Positions 1-9,542 of a stretch of DNA of 64,000 nucleotides are shown one piece after another. The stretch is from Bradyrhizobium sp. Arg816 (GTDB lineage: Bacteria; Pseudomonadota; Alphaproteobacteria; Rhizobiales; Xanthobacteraceae). Location: contig NZ_JAPRAQ010000008.1 of NCBI RefSeq assembly GCF_029989365.1, positions 186,001 to 250,000 of the forward strand. Direction: 5' to 3'. How positions within the stretch are numbered: the stretch's first letter is position 1; every line of letters begins with the position of its first letter. The translations under genes and the position numbers were made by a program. Below the pieces are notes generated by a model that had not been told where the DNA came from, did no database searches, and worked only from the letters and a program-made list of their open reading frames with translations.

Positions 1-673
1 TCATGAACGCGCGGATGGCGCCCCGGGTCCAGCCCATCGCCCGCACCACGCTGGAGTGCCGGACGATTCCATCGAGCAACGCCTGCGTCTTCAACGCGGC
101 CTGCGAAGCCTGCGCAATTTCCCCGCGCGCGATCCGGTGGCTTGCAACACCCATCGCCAGCAGGGCCCCCACCCCGATCAGGGCTATGACGCCATACCAG
201 GGGTGCAGGAAGAACAGGATGAGAATGAACGCCGGGAGGAATGGAGCATCTATCAGCGATGTGACCGTTCCGCTCGACAGGAAAGTTCTCAACTCGCGAA
301 GCTTGACCAGATCGTGCTGCCGGCCGTCGCCCGGCGCCGCGCCGGTGATGCTGCCTTCAAGGATGATCGGAGCGAGGCAGTGCTCGAACCCGACCGCGAA
401 CCGGCTCAACAGGCGGTTACGAAACGTGTCGAAGGCGGCGCTGAAGGCGAGAGCGCCGACGGCGATGACGGTGAGGCCGACGAGCGTCTCGACGCTTCCG
501 CTGCTGAGCACGCGGTCGAACACTTCGATGGAAAAGAAAGGTACGACCAGCAGCAGCAGGTTTACGGACACGCTGAAACAGACGATCCACACCAATGCGA
601 ATCGTCCGGGAATCAAGGCCACCAGCAATCTCTGACCAGATGCTGGGATCGCACCACGGTTACGCGAGTACAT
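1..673 (-). CDS. Type I secretion ABC transporter permease/ATPase, N-terminal part (runs off window edge)
   Basis: The reverse strand is open from an ATG at 673 to the window edge (224 codons). The translation starts MYSRNRGAIP and shows two hydrophobic hairpins: one near residues 20-75 (containing NLLLLVVPFFSIEVFDRVL) and one near 150-185 (PFLPAFILILFFLHPWYG). This order, with no peptidase C39 domain in front, matches the PrtD/HlyB-type permeases that export RTX proteins through the inner membrane. The ATPase half would lie beyond base 1 and is not seen. It begins 71 bases after the stop of the RTX gene in the same direction, so the pair probably forms a substrate-exporter operon. Family is fairly sure; substrate is inferred from position. 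Confidence 0.8.
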   Translation of the reverse strand, partial: MYSRNRGAIPASGQRLLVALIPGRFALVWIVCFSVSVNLLLLVVPFFSIEVFDRVLSSGSVETLVGLTVIAVGALAFSAAFDTFRNRLLSRFAVGFEHCLAPIILEGSITGAAPGDGRQHDLVKLRELRTFLSSGTVTSLIDAPFLPAFILILFFLHPWYGVIALIGVGALLAMGVASHRIARGEIAQASQAALKTQALLDGIVRHSSVVRAMGWTRGAIRAFM

Positions 674-744
674 AACTTGCCGGCACTATCACTGACTGAA
701 ATGAGGGCGGGGCGGCCTGACAGCCGCCCCGCTACTAGTCGGCA

Positions 745-2046
745 CTAGACAACGTCAACGGCCGTATAACCGGCGGCAGTGTTGATTTCGGCGATCGACT
801 CGAACGGTGTCGCGCCGCCCGTGATGCCATCGAGCTGGATGGCGCCGAAGCCGAAATCCAGCACGGTGTTGGTGCCGTCGTCGTCCACTACCACTGTAGC
901 CGGGTCAAAGCCTGGCGGAGCGTCGACAACAACGGCATCGCCATCGGCAAAGCTGAGATCGGTGATTTCATCGTTGCCGAAGTTCGTGGCTGTGTTGTCG
1001 CCGAAATTGTGCGTATCGGTACCAGCACCGCCCGTCAGCACATCATCGCCGAGTCCACCGTTGAGGACGTCGGCGCCATTGCCGCCGTTCAACTCGTCAT
1101 CGCCGTTACCGCCGTTCAGGGTGTCATTGCCGGCGCCGCCCGACAGGATGTCAGCACCAGCCCCGCCGTTCAGGACATCGGTGCCGTCGCCGCCATCGAG
1201 CGTGTCATCTCCGGCGTCGCCGTCGAGCGTGTCGTTGCCGGTTCCGCCGCTCATTTCGTCATCACCGGCGCCGCCGCTCATGACATCGTTGCCCGCGCCG
1301 CCGGCCATCTCGTCGTCTCCGGCATCGCCGAACATCGTATCGTTACCGGCGCCGCCGTCCATGATGTCGTCGCCCGCGTCGCCGTGCATGGTGTCGTTGC
1401 CATCGCCACCGTTGAGCGTATCGGCGCCCAAACCGCCGTTCAGGATGTCGTCACCGGTACCACCGTTCAGCAGGTCATTGCCAAGTCCGCCGTTCAGCGT
1501 GTCGTTGCCGGCATCGCCATTCAGAGTGTCATCTCCGAATCCACCGTTGAGTACGTCGTTACCGTCGCCGCCATTCAAGACGTCATTACCGGCGTCGCCG
1601 CTCAACGTATCGTCGCCGGCGTCGCCCCACAGGGTGTCGGCACCCGCGCCGCCATGAATGTCATCATTGCCGTCGCCGCCGTGGATGCTGTCGTCGCCGG
1701 CGTCACCAAAGAGCTGGTCAGCGCCGGTTCCGCCATCGATGGTGTCGTTGCCTTGGTCGCCATGGATGATGTCGGCGCCGGCATTTCCGTTCAGCGTGTC
1801 GTCGCCCGCGCCGCCGTTGATCGTGTCGTCGCCGGCGCCACCGGTGATCGTATCGATACCGGCATTGCCATCCAGGGTATCGTTGCCGGCACCGCCATCG
1901 ATGGAATCATTGCCCGCGCCGCCGCTTACCTCATCATTGCCGTCCAGGCCAGTAATCGTGTCGTTGCCTTGAAGGCCAAAGATCTGATCGTCTCCATTCG
2001 TGCCAGGCAACACATCGTCGCCTGCTGTTCCGATGATCAGTGCCAT
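745..2046 (-). CDS. RTX-type calcium-binding repeat protein, putative type I secreted
   Basis: A 433-residue protein. I chose the ATG at 2046 (MALIIGTAGDD) rather than the longer frame to 2103 because GGAGTGGAG sits just upstream. Residues 6-347 are 38 consecutive nine-residue units of the form GGxGxDxLx with no break in register. In RTX proteins such units wrap into a parallel beta-roll that folds on binding calcium outside the cell; two units make one turn, so about 19 turns are predicted. The last 86 residues are acidic, repeat-free and end in hydrophobic DVV, as expected of a C-terminal type I secretion signal. There is no Sec signal peptide and no catalytic domain, so it may be a structural or surface-layer protein. 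The exporter gene follows directly. Function beyond calcium binding is unknown. Confidence 0.88.
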   Translation of the reverse strand: MALIIGTAGDDVLPGTNGDDQIFGLQGNDTITGLDGNDEVSGGAGNDSIDGGAGNDTLDGNAGIDTITGGAGDDTINGGAGDDTLNGNAGADIIHGDQGNDTIDGGTGADQLFGDAGDDSIHGGDGNDDIHGGAGADTLWGDAGDDTLSGDAGNDVLNGGDGNDVLNGGFGDDTLNGDAGNDTLNGGLGNDLLNGGTGDDILNGGLGADTLNGGDGNDTMHGDAGDDIMDGGAGNDTMFGDAGDDEMAGGAGNDVMSGGAGDDEMSGGTGNDTLDGDAGDDTLDGGDGTDVLNGGAGADILSGGAGNDTLNGGNGDDELNGGNGADVLNGGLGDDVLTGGAGTDTHNFGDNTATNFGNDEITDLSFADGDAVVVDAPPGFDPATVVVDDDGTNTVLDFGFGAIQLDGITGGATPFESIAEINTAAGYTAVDVV

Positions 2047-2454
2047 GATCTCCACTCCCTTTGCATGGAAATGCGCGATGCGGGTCGCCTTGCGGCCCGT
2101 CACGGACGTCGCAGATTTCGGGTTGGCTTGCTGCCCATCACCGATCGATGTGGGCTCCGATCAAGCAACCTTGGATGAAAGGAGAGCGATCCAGCAATCC
2201 CCATTTGGGGACAAAAGAATACGGCAAGCTGGTGGACCCAATGACGGCCACAGTCTTCGTCTCAGGCGCGAACGGCACTCACGCGTTCAAGCGAATGAGT
2301 CCGTCAAGGTGATGCAAGGTGATGTCGGCGTGAGTGCGAGCGGAGATGTCTGCGATGCTCTCCCGATCGCGTGCGATGATCGTACGCGCGCGCTGTCCGC
2401 GGGAGCCGATAATGCTCGCGTCAATCCAGGATCGGCTCTCGCGACAATCCGTCT
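2047..2454. other. Gene-less stretch upstream of the RTX gene
   Basis: About 400 bases with no convincing gene. It must carry the leftward promoter and leader of the RTX gene; I see no clear -35/-10 pair. The unit CAAGGTGATG occurs twice in perfect tandem at 2305-2324. Short open frames here have atypical composition and look like chance. Confidence 0.5.
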
Positions 2455-2760
2455 TCAGGGCTGCGGGCCGTCATAGCCCTCGATGATGATGAGGTCGGCG
2501 ATCGAGTGCGGCGCGCGCACCTTGATGTTGGCCTGATACTCCGGCGAGTTGTAGCAGGCGATCGCGGCCTCGTAGTCCGGAAATTCAATTACGACGTTGC
2601 GGCTGCGGCTGGCACCTTCGACGGTGGTGAAGCGGCCACCGCGGACGACGTAACGTCCGCCGTGTTTCTTGAAGATCGCGAGATTGGCGACGGCATAGGG
2701 CTTGTAACCCTCGTCATTGCTCACATCGACGCGTCCGATCCAGTAGCCCTTTGCTGCCAT
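2455..2760 (-). CDS. DUF1330 family protein
   Basis: A 101-residue protein with the DUF1330 pattern: an N-terminal GYWIGRVDV strand, a central GGRYVVRGGRF segment, and VVIEFPDYEAAIACYNSPEYQ near residues 58-78. DUF1330 proteins are small dimeric alpha/beta-barrel (ferredoxin-like) proteins of unknown reaction, often seen beside metabolic genes. The start at 2760 is backed by AAGGAG eight bases upstream. It follows pyrF after 18 bases in the same direction and is probably the last gene of the pmtA-FMN reductase-pyrF run. No specific function can be given. Confidence 0.85.
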   Translation of the reverse strand: MAAKGYWIGRVDVSNDEGYKPYAVANLAIFKKHGGRYVVRGGRFTTVEGASRSRNVVIEFPDYEAAIACYNSPEYQANIKVRAPHSIADLIIIEGYDGPQP

Positions 2761-2778
2761 TTTTCTTCTCCTTTGTTA

Positions 2779-3489
2779 TTAGCCGAGCGCCTGCGCGATC
2801 TCAGCCTGGATGGCTTCCGCGATCGCCCTGGGGTCGGTGGCTTCAACCACCGGCCGTCCGACGACGAGATAATCGGCGCCCGCGGCAATTGCGCGGCCCG
2901 GCGTCATGATGCGTTTCTGGTCGCCAGTCGCAGAACCCGCCGGGCGGATGCCAGGCGTGACGAGATGCATCTGGTGGCCGACGATCTTGCGCAAGGCGCC
3001 GACCTCCTCGGGCGAGGACACCAGCCCGTCGACGCCGAGCACCTGCGCCTGCTGCGCGCGCGCTTCGACCAGCTCGGCGACGCTGAGCCGATAGCCGGCC
3101 GCGTGCAGATCGTCGTCGTTGTAGGACGTCAGCACCGTAACTGCGAGAAGCTTCAGGCTTGCGCTGCCGCGGCCTTCGACCGCGCCCTTCATGGTCTGTG
3201 GATAGGCGTGCACGGTGAGGAAGGTTGCACCCAGCCTCGCCACGCTCTCCACACCACGCGTGACGGTGTTGCCGATGTCGTGCATCTTGAGGTCGGCAAA
3301 CACCTTCTTGCCCTTGTCGGCGAGCTTGCCGATCAGCGGCAGGCCGCCGGCATAAGCGAGCTGATAGCCGATCTTGTAGAAGGTGACGCTGTCGCCGAGT
3401 CTTGCGATCATCGCCTCCGCGGCGTCGACGCTGGGCAGGTCGAGCGCTACGATCAGGCGGTCTTTCGGGGCGATCTCGGCTGGCGTCAT
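2779..3489 (-). CDS. pyrF: Orotidine 5'-phosphate decarboxylase
   Basis: A 236-residue TIM-barrel enzyme that decarboxylates OMP to UMP, the last step of pyrimidine synthesis, in the cytoplasm. The opening strand LIVALDLPS and the catalytic stretch VFADLKMHDIGNTV (the D-K-x-x-D proton-relay motif of the family) are visible, as are the phosphate-binding TPGIRP and YLVVGRPVVEA near the C terminus. Length is normal. AGGTGAC lies just before the ATG. It begins six bases after the stop of the FMN reductase gene, so the two are likely co-transcribed. Confidence 0.96.
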   Translation of the reverse strand: MTPAEIAPKDRLIVALDLPSVDAAEAMIARLGDSVTFYKIGYQLAYAGGLPLIGKLADKGKKVFADLKMHDIGNTVTRGVESVARLGATFLTVHAYPQTMKGAVEGRGSASLKLLAVTVLTSYNDDDLHAAGYRLSVAELVEARAQQAQVLGVDGLVSSPEEVGALRKIVGHQMHLVTPGIRPAGSATGDQKRIMTPGRAIAAGADYLVVGRPVVEATDPRAIAEAIQAEIAQALG

Positions 3490-3495
3490 GTCACC

Positions 3496-4074
3496 TCACA
3501 TCATGCGTTGGGAAATGTCGATCAACTGCGCTACCAGCTCCTTCAACGCGGCGACGTCGCCCTCGTTCTTGAGCCTGTCCATATCGTCATAGGCCTGGTC
3601 GGCAAAGGCGAGCGTGAGCTGGCTGGCAATCACATTGGCGTGGCAGGAGGTCAGGATCAGCCGCAATGCCTGGAGCGCACGGGCCGCACCGAGCCGGCTC
3701 TGCGAGGCGCCGGCGAGCGCGAAGGCGCGGTTACGAAACACGTCGCCGCGCGTCTCGTGCAGCTCATGTACGCGGCTGACCCAGTCGATCGCGTTCTTGA
3801 GCAGCGGCGGCACCGAGGCGTTGTATTCGGGCGAAACGATCAGCACGCCATGATGCACGCCGATCATGCGCTTGAGATTGATCGCGTGCTTGGGCACGCC
3901 GGACTTGGCCTGGAGATCGCCGTCATAGATCGGCAGCGGAAAATCGGCGAGCGAGATGCGGGTGACGTCGACACCGGCCTGGGCGAATTCATAGGCGGCG
4001 ACCGCCGCCAGCTTCGCATTGTGCGAGCCGGTGCGCAGCGAGCCGGGAATGACCAGGATTTTAGGTGCGGACAT
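3496..4074 (-). CDS. NADPH-dependent FMN reductase family protein
   Basis: A flavodoxin-fold protein of 192 residues from the ATG at 4074 (MSAPKILVIPGSLRTGSHN); a start 39 bases further up at 4113 is possible, but GGAAG precedes the chosen codon. The GSLRxGSxN loop binds the FMN phosphate, and VSPEYNASVPPLLKNAIDW near the middle is the second family signature (SPEYNxSxP). Such enzymes pass electrons from NAD(P)H to FMN or quinones; the substrate here is not shown by the sequence. It lies between pmtA and pyrF on the same strand. Confidence 0.88.
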   Translation of the reverse strand: MSAPKILVIPGSLRTGSHNAKLAAVAAYEFAQAGVDVTRISLADFPLPIYDGDLQAKSGVPKHAINLKRMIGVHHGVLIVSPEYNASVPPLLKNAIDWVSRVHELHETRGDVFRNRAFALAGASQSRLGAARALQALRLILTSCHANVIASQLTLAFADQAYDDMDRLKNEGDVAALKELVAQLIDISQRMM

Positions 4075-4131
4075 CCGCTTCCATGCGTTCGGCGAAACGA
4101 GCCCGCCGTGCAAAGGGGAATGCCGGCGGAA

Positions 4132-4731
4132 TTAGTCCTTGCGATACACCCAGACGCGGGCCGGCGGAAGGTTCATCCAGATCCGTTCTGAGGCCTCTGT
4201 GGACACGCCGGGCAGCGATTTCGGGATCGGCGGCACCACCGCATAGGTGAACTGCACGAAGGGCGCGCCCGGGGTCAGCGCCGCGAAGGCGTCGCGGACC
4301 AGCCGGAGCCGCGTCAGCATCGGTTTTGTCACGAGCGGCAGGCCGGAGACGACCGCGGAAGCCGGCGCGCTGAGCACGTTCCAGAGCGTATCGCGCAGGC
4401 GATATGCATCGCCCTGCACCACCTTGGCTTGCGGATAGCGGTCGCGCAGCAAGGCGCAGAAGCCGGGATTGTATTCGACGAGGACGAGGCGCTTCTGGTC
4501 GACGCCGCGCTCGACCAGGGCCGAGGTGATGGCGCCGGTGCCGGGCCCGAGCTCGACCACCGGTGCGTCCGAGTTGACGTCGACGTAATGCGCCATGGTC
4601 CGGGCGAGCAGCTTGCCCGAAGGCATCACTGCACCCATGTGCAGCGGCTTTTCGATCCACGATCTGAGAAAGCGCACCTCGTCATCGAGACGAGGCTTCT
4701 TCAACGCACGCGCGGACGATGGCAATGGCAT
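4132..4731 (-). CDS. pmtA: SAM-dependent phospholipid N-methyltransferase, PmtA type
   Basis: A 199-residue methyltransferase with the SAM-binding motif VVELGPGTGAIT near residues 58-69 and an acidic residue ending the next strand (LVLVEYNPGF). The N-terminal WIEKPLHMGAVMPSG is typical of the rhizobial PmtA group, which methylates phosphatidylethanolamine to monomethyl-PE and on toward phosphatidylcholine at the inner membrane. PmtA-like proteins resemble rRNA adenine dimethylases, the main alternative, but the length and the position after dnaJ, as I recall from Bradyrhizobium, favour PmtA. How many methyl steps it performs cannot be read from sequence. Confidence 0.78.
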   Translation of the reverse strand: MPLPSSARALKKPRLDDEVRFLRSWIEKPLHMGAVMPSGKLLARTMAHYVDVNSDAPVVELGPGTGAITSALVERGVDQKRLVLVEYNPGFCALLRDRYPQAKVVQGDAYRLRDTLWNVLSAPASAVVSGLPLVTKPMLTRLRLVRDAFAALTPGAPFVQFTYAVVPPIPKSLPGVSTEASERIWMNLPPARVWVYRKD

Positions 4732-4819
4732 GTCTGGACCGGACGGGACCGCAGGACCGCGGCGTGTCAGAAAATGGTCATAAACAGGTATAGGCCGAAG
4801 GCGATACGGTCAAGACGAG

Positions 4820-5947
4820 TCAGTTCGCCCGATTGCTGAAGAGATCCTTGACCTTGGCGAAGAAGCCGACCGATTCCGGCTGGGTATTGCCGGAGGAGAG
4901 CTTTTCGAATTCCGCCAGCAATTCCTGCTGCTTCTTGGTGAGATTCTGCGGGGTCTCGACGGCGACCTGGACATACATGTCGCCCATCTGGCGCGAGCGC
5001 AGCACCGGCATGCCTTTTGATGCAATGCGGAATCGGCGGCCCGACTGGGTTCCGGCCGGCACCTTCACCTTGGTTTTGCCGCTGTCGATGGTCGGCACCT
5101 CGAATTCGCCGCCGAGGGCGGCCGTCACCATCGAGATCGGCACCCGGCAGTGCAAATCGGCGCCGTCGCGCTGGAAGAGCTGGTGCTGAGCCAGCGACAG
5201 GAAGATGTAGAGGTCGCCGGGCGGGCCGCCGCGAACCCCGGCCTCGCCTTCGCCGGCGAGTCTGATCCGGGTGCCGTCCTCGACCCCCGGGGGAATGTTG
5301 ACCGACAGCATCCGCTCGCGGGTGACCCGGCCCTGGCCGGAGCAGGACGGGCAGGCATCCTCGATCATCTGGCCGCGGCCCTGGCAGCCCGGGCAGGTGC
5401 GCTCCAGCGTGAAGAAGCCCTGCGACTGCCGCACACGGCCGGCGCCGCCGCAGCTCGAACAGGTCTTCGGCTTGGTGCCGGCCTTGGCGCCGATGCCCGA
5501 GCAGGCCTCGCAGGTGACCGAGACCGGAATCTCGATCTGCGCGGTCTTGCCACCAAAGGCTTCCTCGAGCGTGATTTCCATGTTGTAGCGCAGGTCGGCG
5601 CCACGCTCGCGGCCACCGCGGCCGCGCTGCCCGGCCATGCCGAACAGGTCTTCGAAGATGTCGGAGAAGGAGGAGGCGAAGCCCGCGCCGAAGCCGGCGC
5701 CGCCGCCGCCCTGCTCGAAAGCCGCATGGCCGAAGCGGTCATAGGCCGCGCGCTTGTCCTTGTCCTTGAGGACCTCGTAGGCCTCGTTGATTTCCTTGAA
5801 CTTGACTTCGCTGGTGTCGTCCCCGGGATTGCGGTCCGGGTGGAATTTCATCGCAAGCTTGCGGAAGGACGATTTCAGGACGGAATCGTCGGCAGTGCGC
5901 TCGACTTCCAGGGTTTCGTAATAGCAGCGCTTGGTGGACGTGGACAT
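4820..5947 (-). CDS. dnaJ: Chaperone DnaJ (Hsp40)
   Basis: A 375-residue type I J-protein. The J domain (residues about 5-70) carries the HPD motif (KFHPDRN) that stimulates DnaK ATPase. A Gly-rich linker with GGGGAGFGAG follows, then four zinc-binding CxxCxGxG repeats (CEACSGIG, CSSCGGAG, CPGCQGRG, CPSCSGQG), then the C-terminal substrate-binding region. It lies 245 bases downstream of dnaK on the same strand, the usual dnaK-dnaJ order; that gap contains a strong hairpin. Confidence 0.97.
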   Translation of the reverse strand: MSTSTKRCYYETLEVERTADDSVLKSSFRKLAMKFHPDRNPGDDTSEVKFKEINEAYEVLKDKDKRAAYDRFGHAAFEQGGGGAGFGAGFASSFSDIFEDLFGMAGQRGRGGRERGADLRYNMEITLEEAFGGKTAQIEIPVSVTCEACSGIGAKAGTKPKTCSSCGGAGRVRQSQGFFTLERTCPGCQGRGQMIEDACPSCSGQGRVTRERMLSVNIPPGVEDGTRIRLAGEGEAGVRGGPPGDLYIFLSLAQHQLFQRDGADLHCRVPISMVTAALGGEFEVPTIDSGKTKVKVPAGTQSGRRFRIASKGMPVLRSRQMGDMYVQVAVETPQNLTKKQQELLAEFEKLSSGNTQPESVGFFAKVKDLFSNRAN

Positions 5948-6117
5948 GTTGAACTCGGTCTATCCAATCGCGATTCAAGTCGGAGCGGAGCAACGTCGCC
6001 ATGAGACGATATAGGCAGCCCTTTGCTTCGCGGCAGAGGGCGGCACGGCGACGCTCATCATAACGGCTGGGAATTGATCGATCGTAACGGGGACACGCCC
6101 CGCCGAGCCCGACACGA

Positions 6118-6144
6118 CGGCCTCCCCCGTGAGGGAGGAGGCCG
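6118..6144 (-). terminator. Hairpin in the dnaK-dnaJ intergenic region
   Basis: CGGCCTCC at 6118-6125 pairs with GGAGGCCG at 6137-6144 around an 11-base loop that can itself pair. It sits 48 bases after the dnaK stop on the transcribed strand. There is no T-run after it, so it may be a partial terminator or an RNA-processing or stabilising element that lowers dnaJ relative to dnaK rather than a full stop. Confidence 0.45.
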
Positions 6145-6192
6145 GTAGCGCGTGTGGGGTCCAAGCCGTCCGCATCATCACCCTCTTGGGGA

Positions 6193-8094
<1,902 letters not shown>

Positions 8095-8195
8095 GGTCCT
8101 GATATCCTTGTTTTTGCGGCAGGTTGGCTGGGCCCAAGAGGCACCCGATCCAAACCCCCTAAGATCAAACATCCGCGATATTGCGATGGTTGACG

Positions 8196-8226
8196 CTCAT
8201 ATAGGAGGGGGGGAGGGGCCCGCAAG
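8196..8226 (-). promoter_or_regulatory. Sigma-32 (RpoH) type promoter of dnaK
   Basis: On the reverse strand CTTG (8226-8223) is followed after 17 bases by CCTATATGAG (8205-8196). This matches the alphaproteobacterial heat-shock consensus CTTG-N17/18-CYTATNTNNG. It is about 105 bases before the dnaK ATG. No CIRCE inverted repeat is visible, so dnaK is probably controlled by RpoH and not by the HrcA encoded nearby. Confidence 0.72.
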
Positions 8227-8488
8227 GACCGAACGCAAGTTTCGGCCATGAAAACATTGGGTTTTGGAAGATCATATCCGGGCTTCACCGCCCTTGCAGG
8301 TGATGAATTATTAACAGGTTCAGGCGTCAGCCGGCCCGGCCACCGTGATCTGCCCCGCCCTGTTACCGGTGGGCCAAACCCGTTAAAAGGCGGGCGGCCG
8401 GACAGCCGCCATCAAGGCGGCTTCGCGCGACAAAGCGGCCCAATGGCCGACCATCGAACGGCCTCAATGTGAACCAATCAGAGTGCCC
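8227..8488. other. Divergent intergenic region between dnaK and a periplasmic protein gene
   Basis: The space must serve leftward dnaK (promoter just left of here) and the rightward gene at 8489. GC-rich inverted stretches around 8390-8425 (GGCGGC/GCCGCC runs) can form hairpins. No gene seen. Confidence 0.4.
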
Positions 8489-9430
8489 ATGAAGCTCATC
8501 CGCCCCCTCGCCGCGCTCGCCGTCCTCGTCGCCACAGCGCTTCCGGCCCTCGCGGCCGATGCCGTTTTCCCGCCCGGCTTGCGCCTCGGCATGGTGCCGC
8601 TGGTCGGCCTGAGCACGGCCAAGACATTTCCGGGCTTCGAGAGCGAGGACGGCAACGTCAAGGTGCTGATCACCGAGCTGCCGCCGGCGGCCTATGGCGA
8701 GGTCGTGAGCGCCTTCAATTCCAATCCCGGCGGCACCGCCGGCGTCAAGCAGGACAAGATCGAGACCCCCGCAGGTCTTGCCTATTTCACCACGGAAAGC
8801 GGCAAGGCCGGCGAGACGCCGGTGAAGCGCTACTCGATGATCGTGCCGGGCGCCGGTTTCTCCGGCTATGTCGCGGTGCAGATCCCGGAGAACGCGACCA
8901 AGATCTACACCGACGAGGCGGTGCGGCAGATGTTTGCGAGCGCCGTCACCCGCAAGCAGGTCTCGGCCGAAGAGCAGATCGGGCTGATGCCGTTCAAGAT
9001 CACCGATCTCGCCGACTTCAAGGACATCCGCACGCTGGCGCCGGGCTCCAGCATCATCCTGGCCGACGGCAACGAGGCCACAGGCTATGAGTCGAAGCCG
9101 TTCATGATCCTCGGCCTGATCGGCGCCACCCCGCAGCAGGCCGACGACCGCGCCCGCTTCGCCCAGGAGGCGGCGCTCCAGATCCCCGGCGTGCGCGAGT
9201 CGCGGGTCACCATGTCCGAGCCGATCCGCATCAACGGCCAGCAGGGTTTCGAGACCCGGATCGACGGCGTCAGCGGCAAGGACAAGACGCCCGTGACCGT
9301 GGTGCAGTGGATCCGCTTCTCGAGCGGCGGCGCCTCGCTGCGCATCATCGCAAGCGCCCCGCGCGACCAGTGGTCGGCCGCCTTCACCCGCTTCCGCGCC
9401 GTGCGCGACGGCATCCAGCCCAAGGGTTAG
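8489..9430 (+). CDS. Periplasmic protein of unknown function
   Basis: A 313-residue protein from the ATG at 8489 (a GTG two codons earlier is possible). The first 23 residues are a clear Sec signal peptide: MKLIRPLAALAVLVATALPALAA with an Ala-x-Ala cleavage site. The mature part starts DAVFPPGLRLGMVPLVGL and has no cysteine, membrane segment or motif I recognise. The C-terminal half contains VVQWIRFSSGGASLRIIASAP, which resembles conserved tails of short proteobacterial hypothetical proteins. It stands alone between dnaK and the nicotinamidase gene, both with their own signals. No function is proposed. Confidence 0.82.
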   Translation: MKLIRPLAALAVLVATALPALAADAVFPPGLRLGMVPLVGLSTAKTFPGFESEDGNVKVLITELPPAAYGEVVSAFNSNPGGTAGVKQDKIETPAGLAYFTTESGKAGETPVKRYSMIVPGAGFSGYVAVQIPENATKIYTDEAVRQMFASAVTRKQVSAEEQIGLMPFKITDLADFKDIRTLAPGSSIILADGNEATGYESKPFMILGLIGATPQQADDRARFAQEAALQIPGVRESRVTMSEPIRINGQQGFETRIDGVSGKDKTPVTVVQWIRFSSGGASLRIIASAPRDQWSAAFTRFRAVRDGIQPKG

Positions 9431-9542
9431 TCTCAAGGGTTAGCCCAAGCGCTGGACAGAACCGGCTGCATTTTCGGGCTTCTGTTCGTATACGAACGGA
9501 ACTAGGCTCCTTCCGTTGGATCATCCCGGAGGGAGGCGAACG

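Noticed and set aside
745..2046. CRISPR-like regular repeats
   Set aside because: The periodic DNA encodes RTX nonapeptides; there are no spacers of unique sequence, no leader and no cas genes.
779..2178. Long plus-strand open frames over the RTX gene (to 292 and 389 residues)
   Set aside because: They are mirror translations of the 27-base repeat, which lacks stops on either strand; their protein is a monotonous Val/Ala/Ile pattern without a start signal.
2506..4191. 561-residue plus-strand frame over pyrF and the FMN reductase
   Set aside because: Shadow of three clear minus-strand genes; Arg/His/Asp-rich with no domain.
8095..8300. CIRCE operator upstream of dnaK
   Set aside because: No TTAGCACTC-N9-GAGTGCTAA repeat is present; the sigma-32 type promoter explains control.
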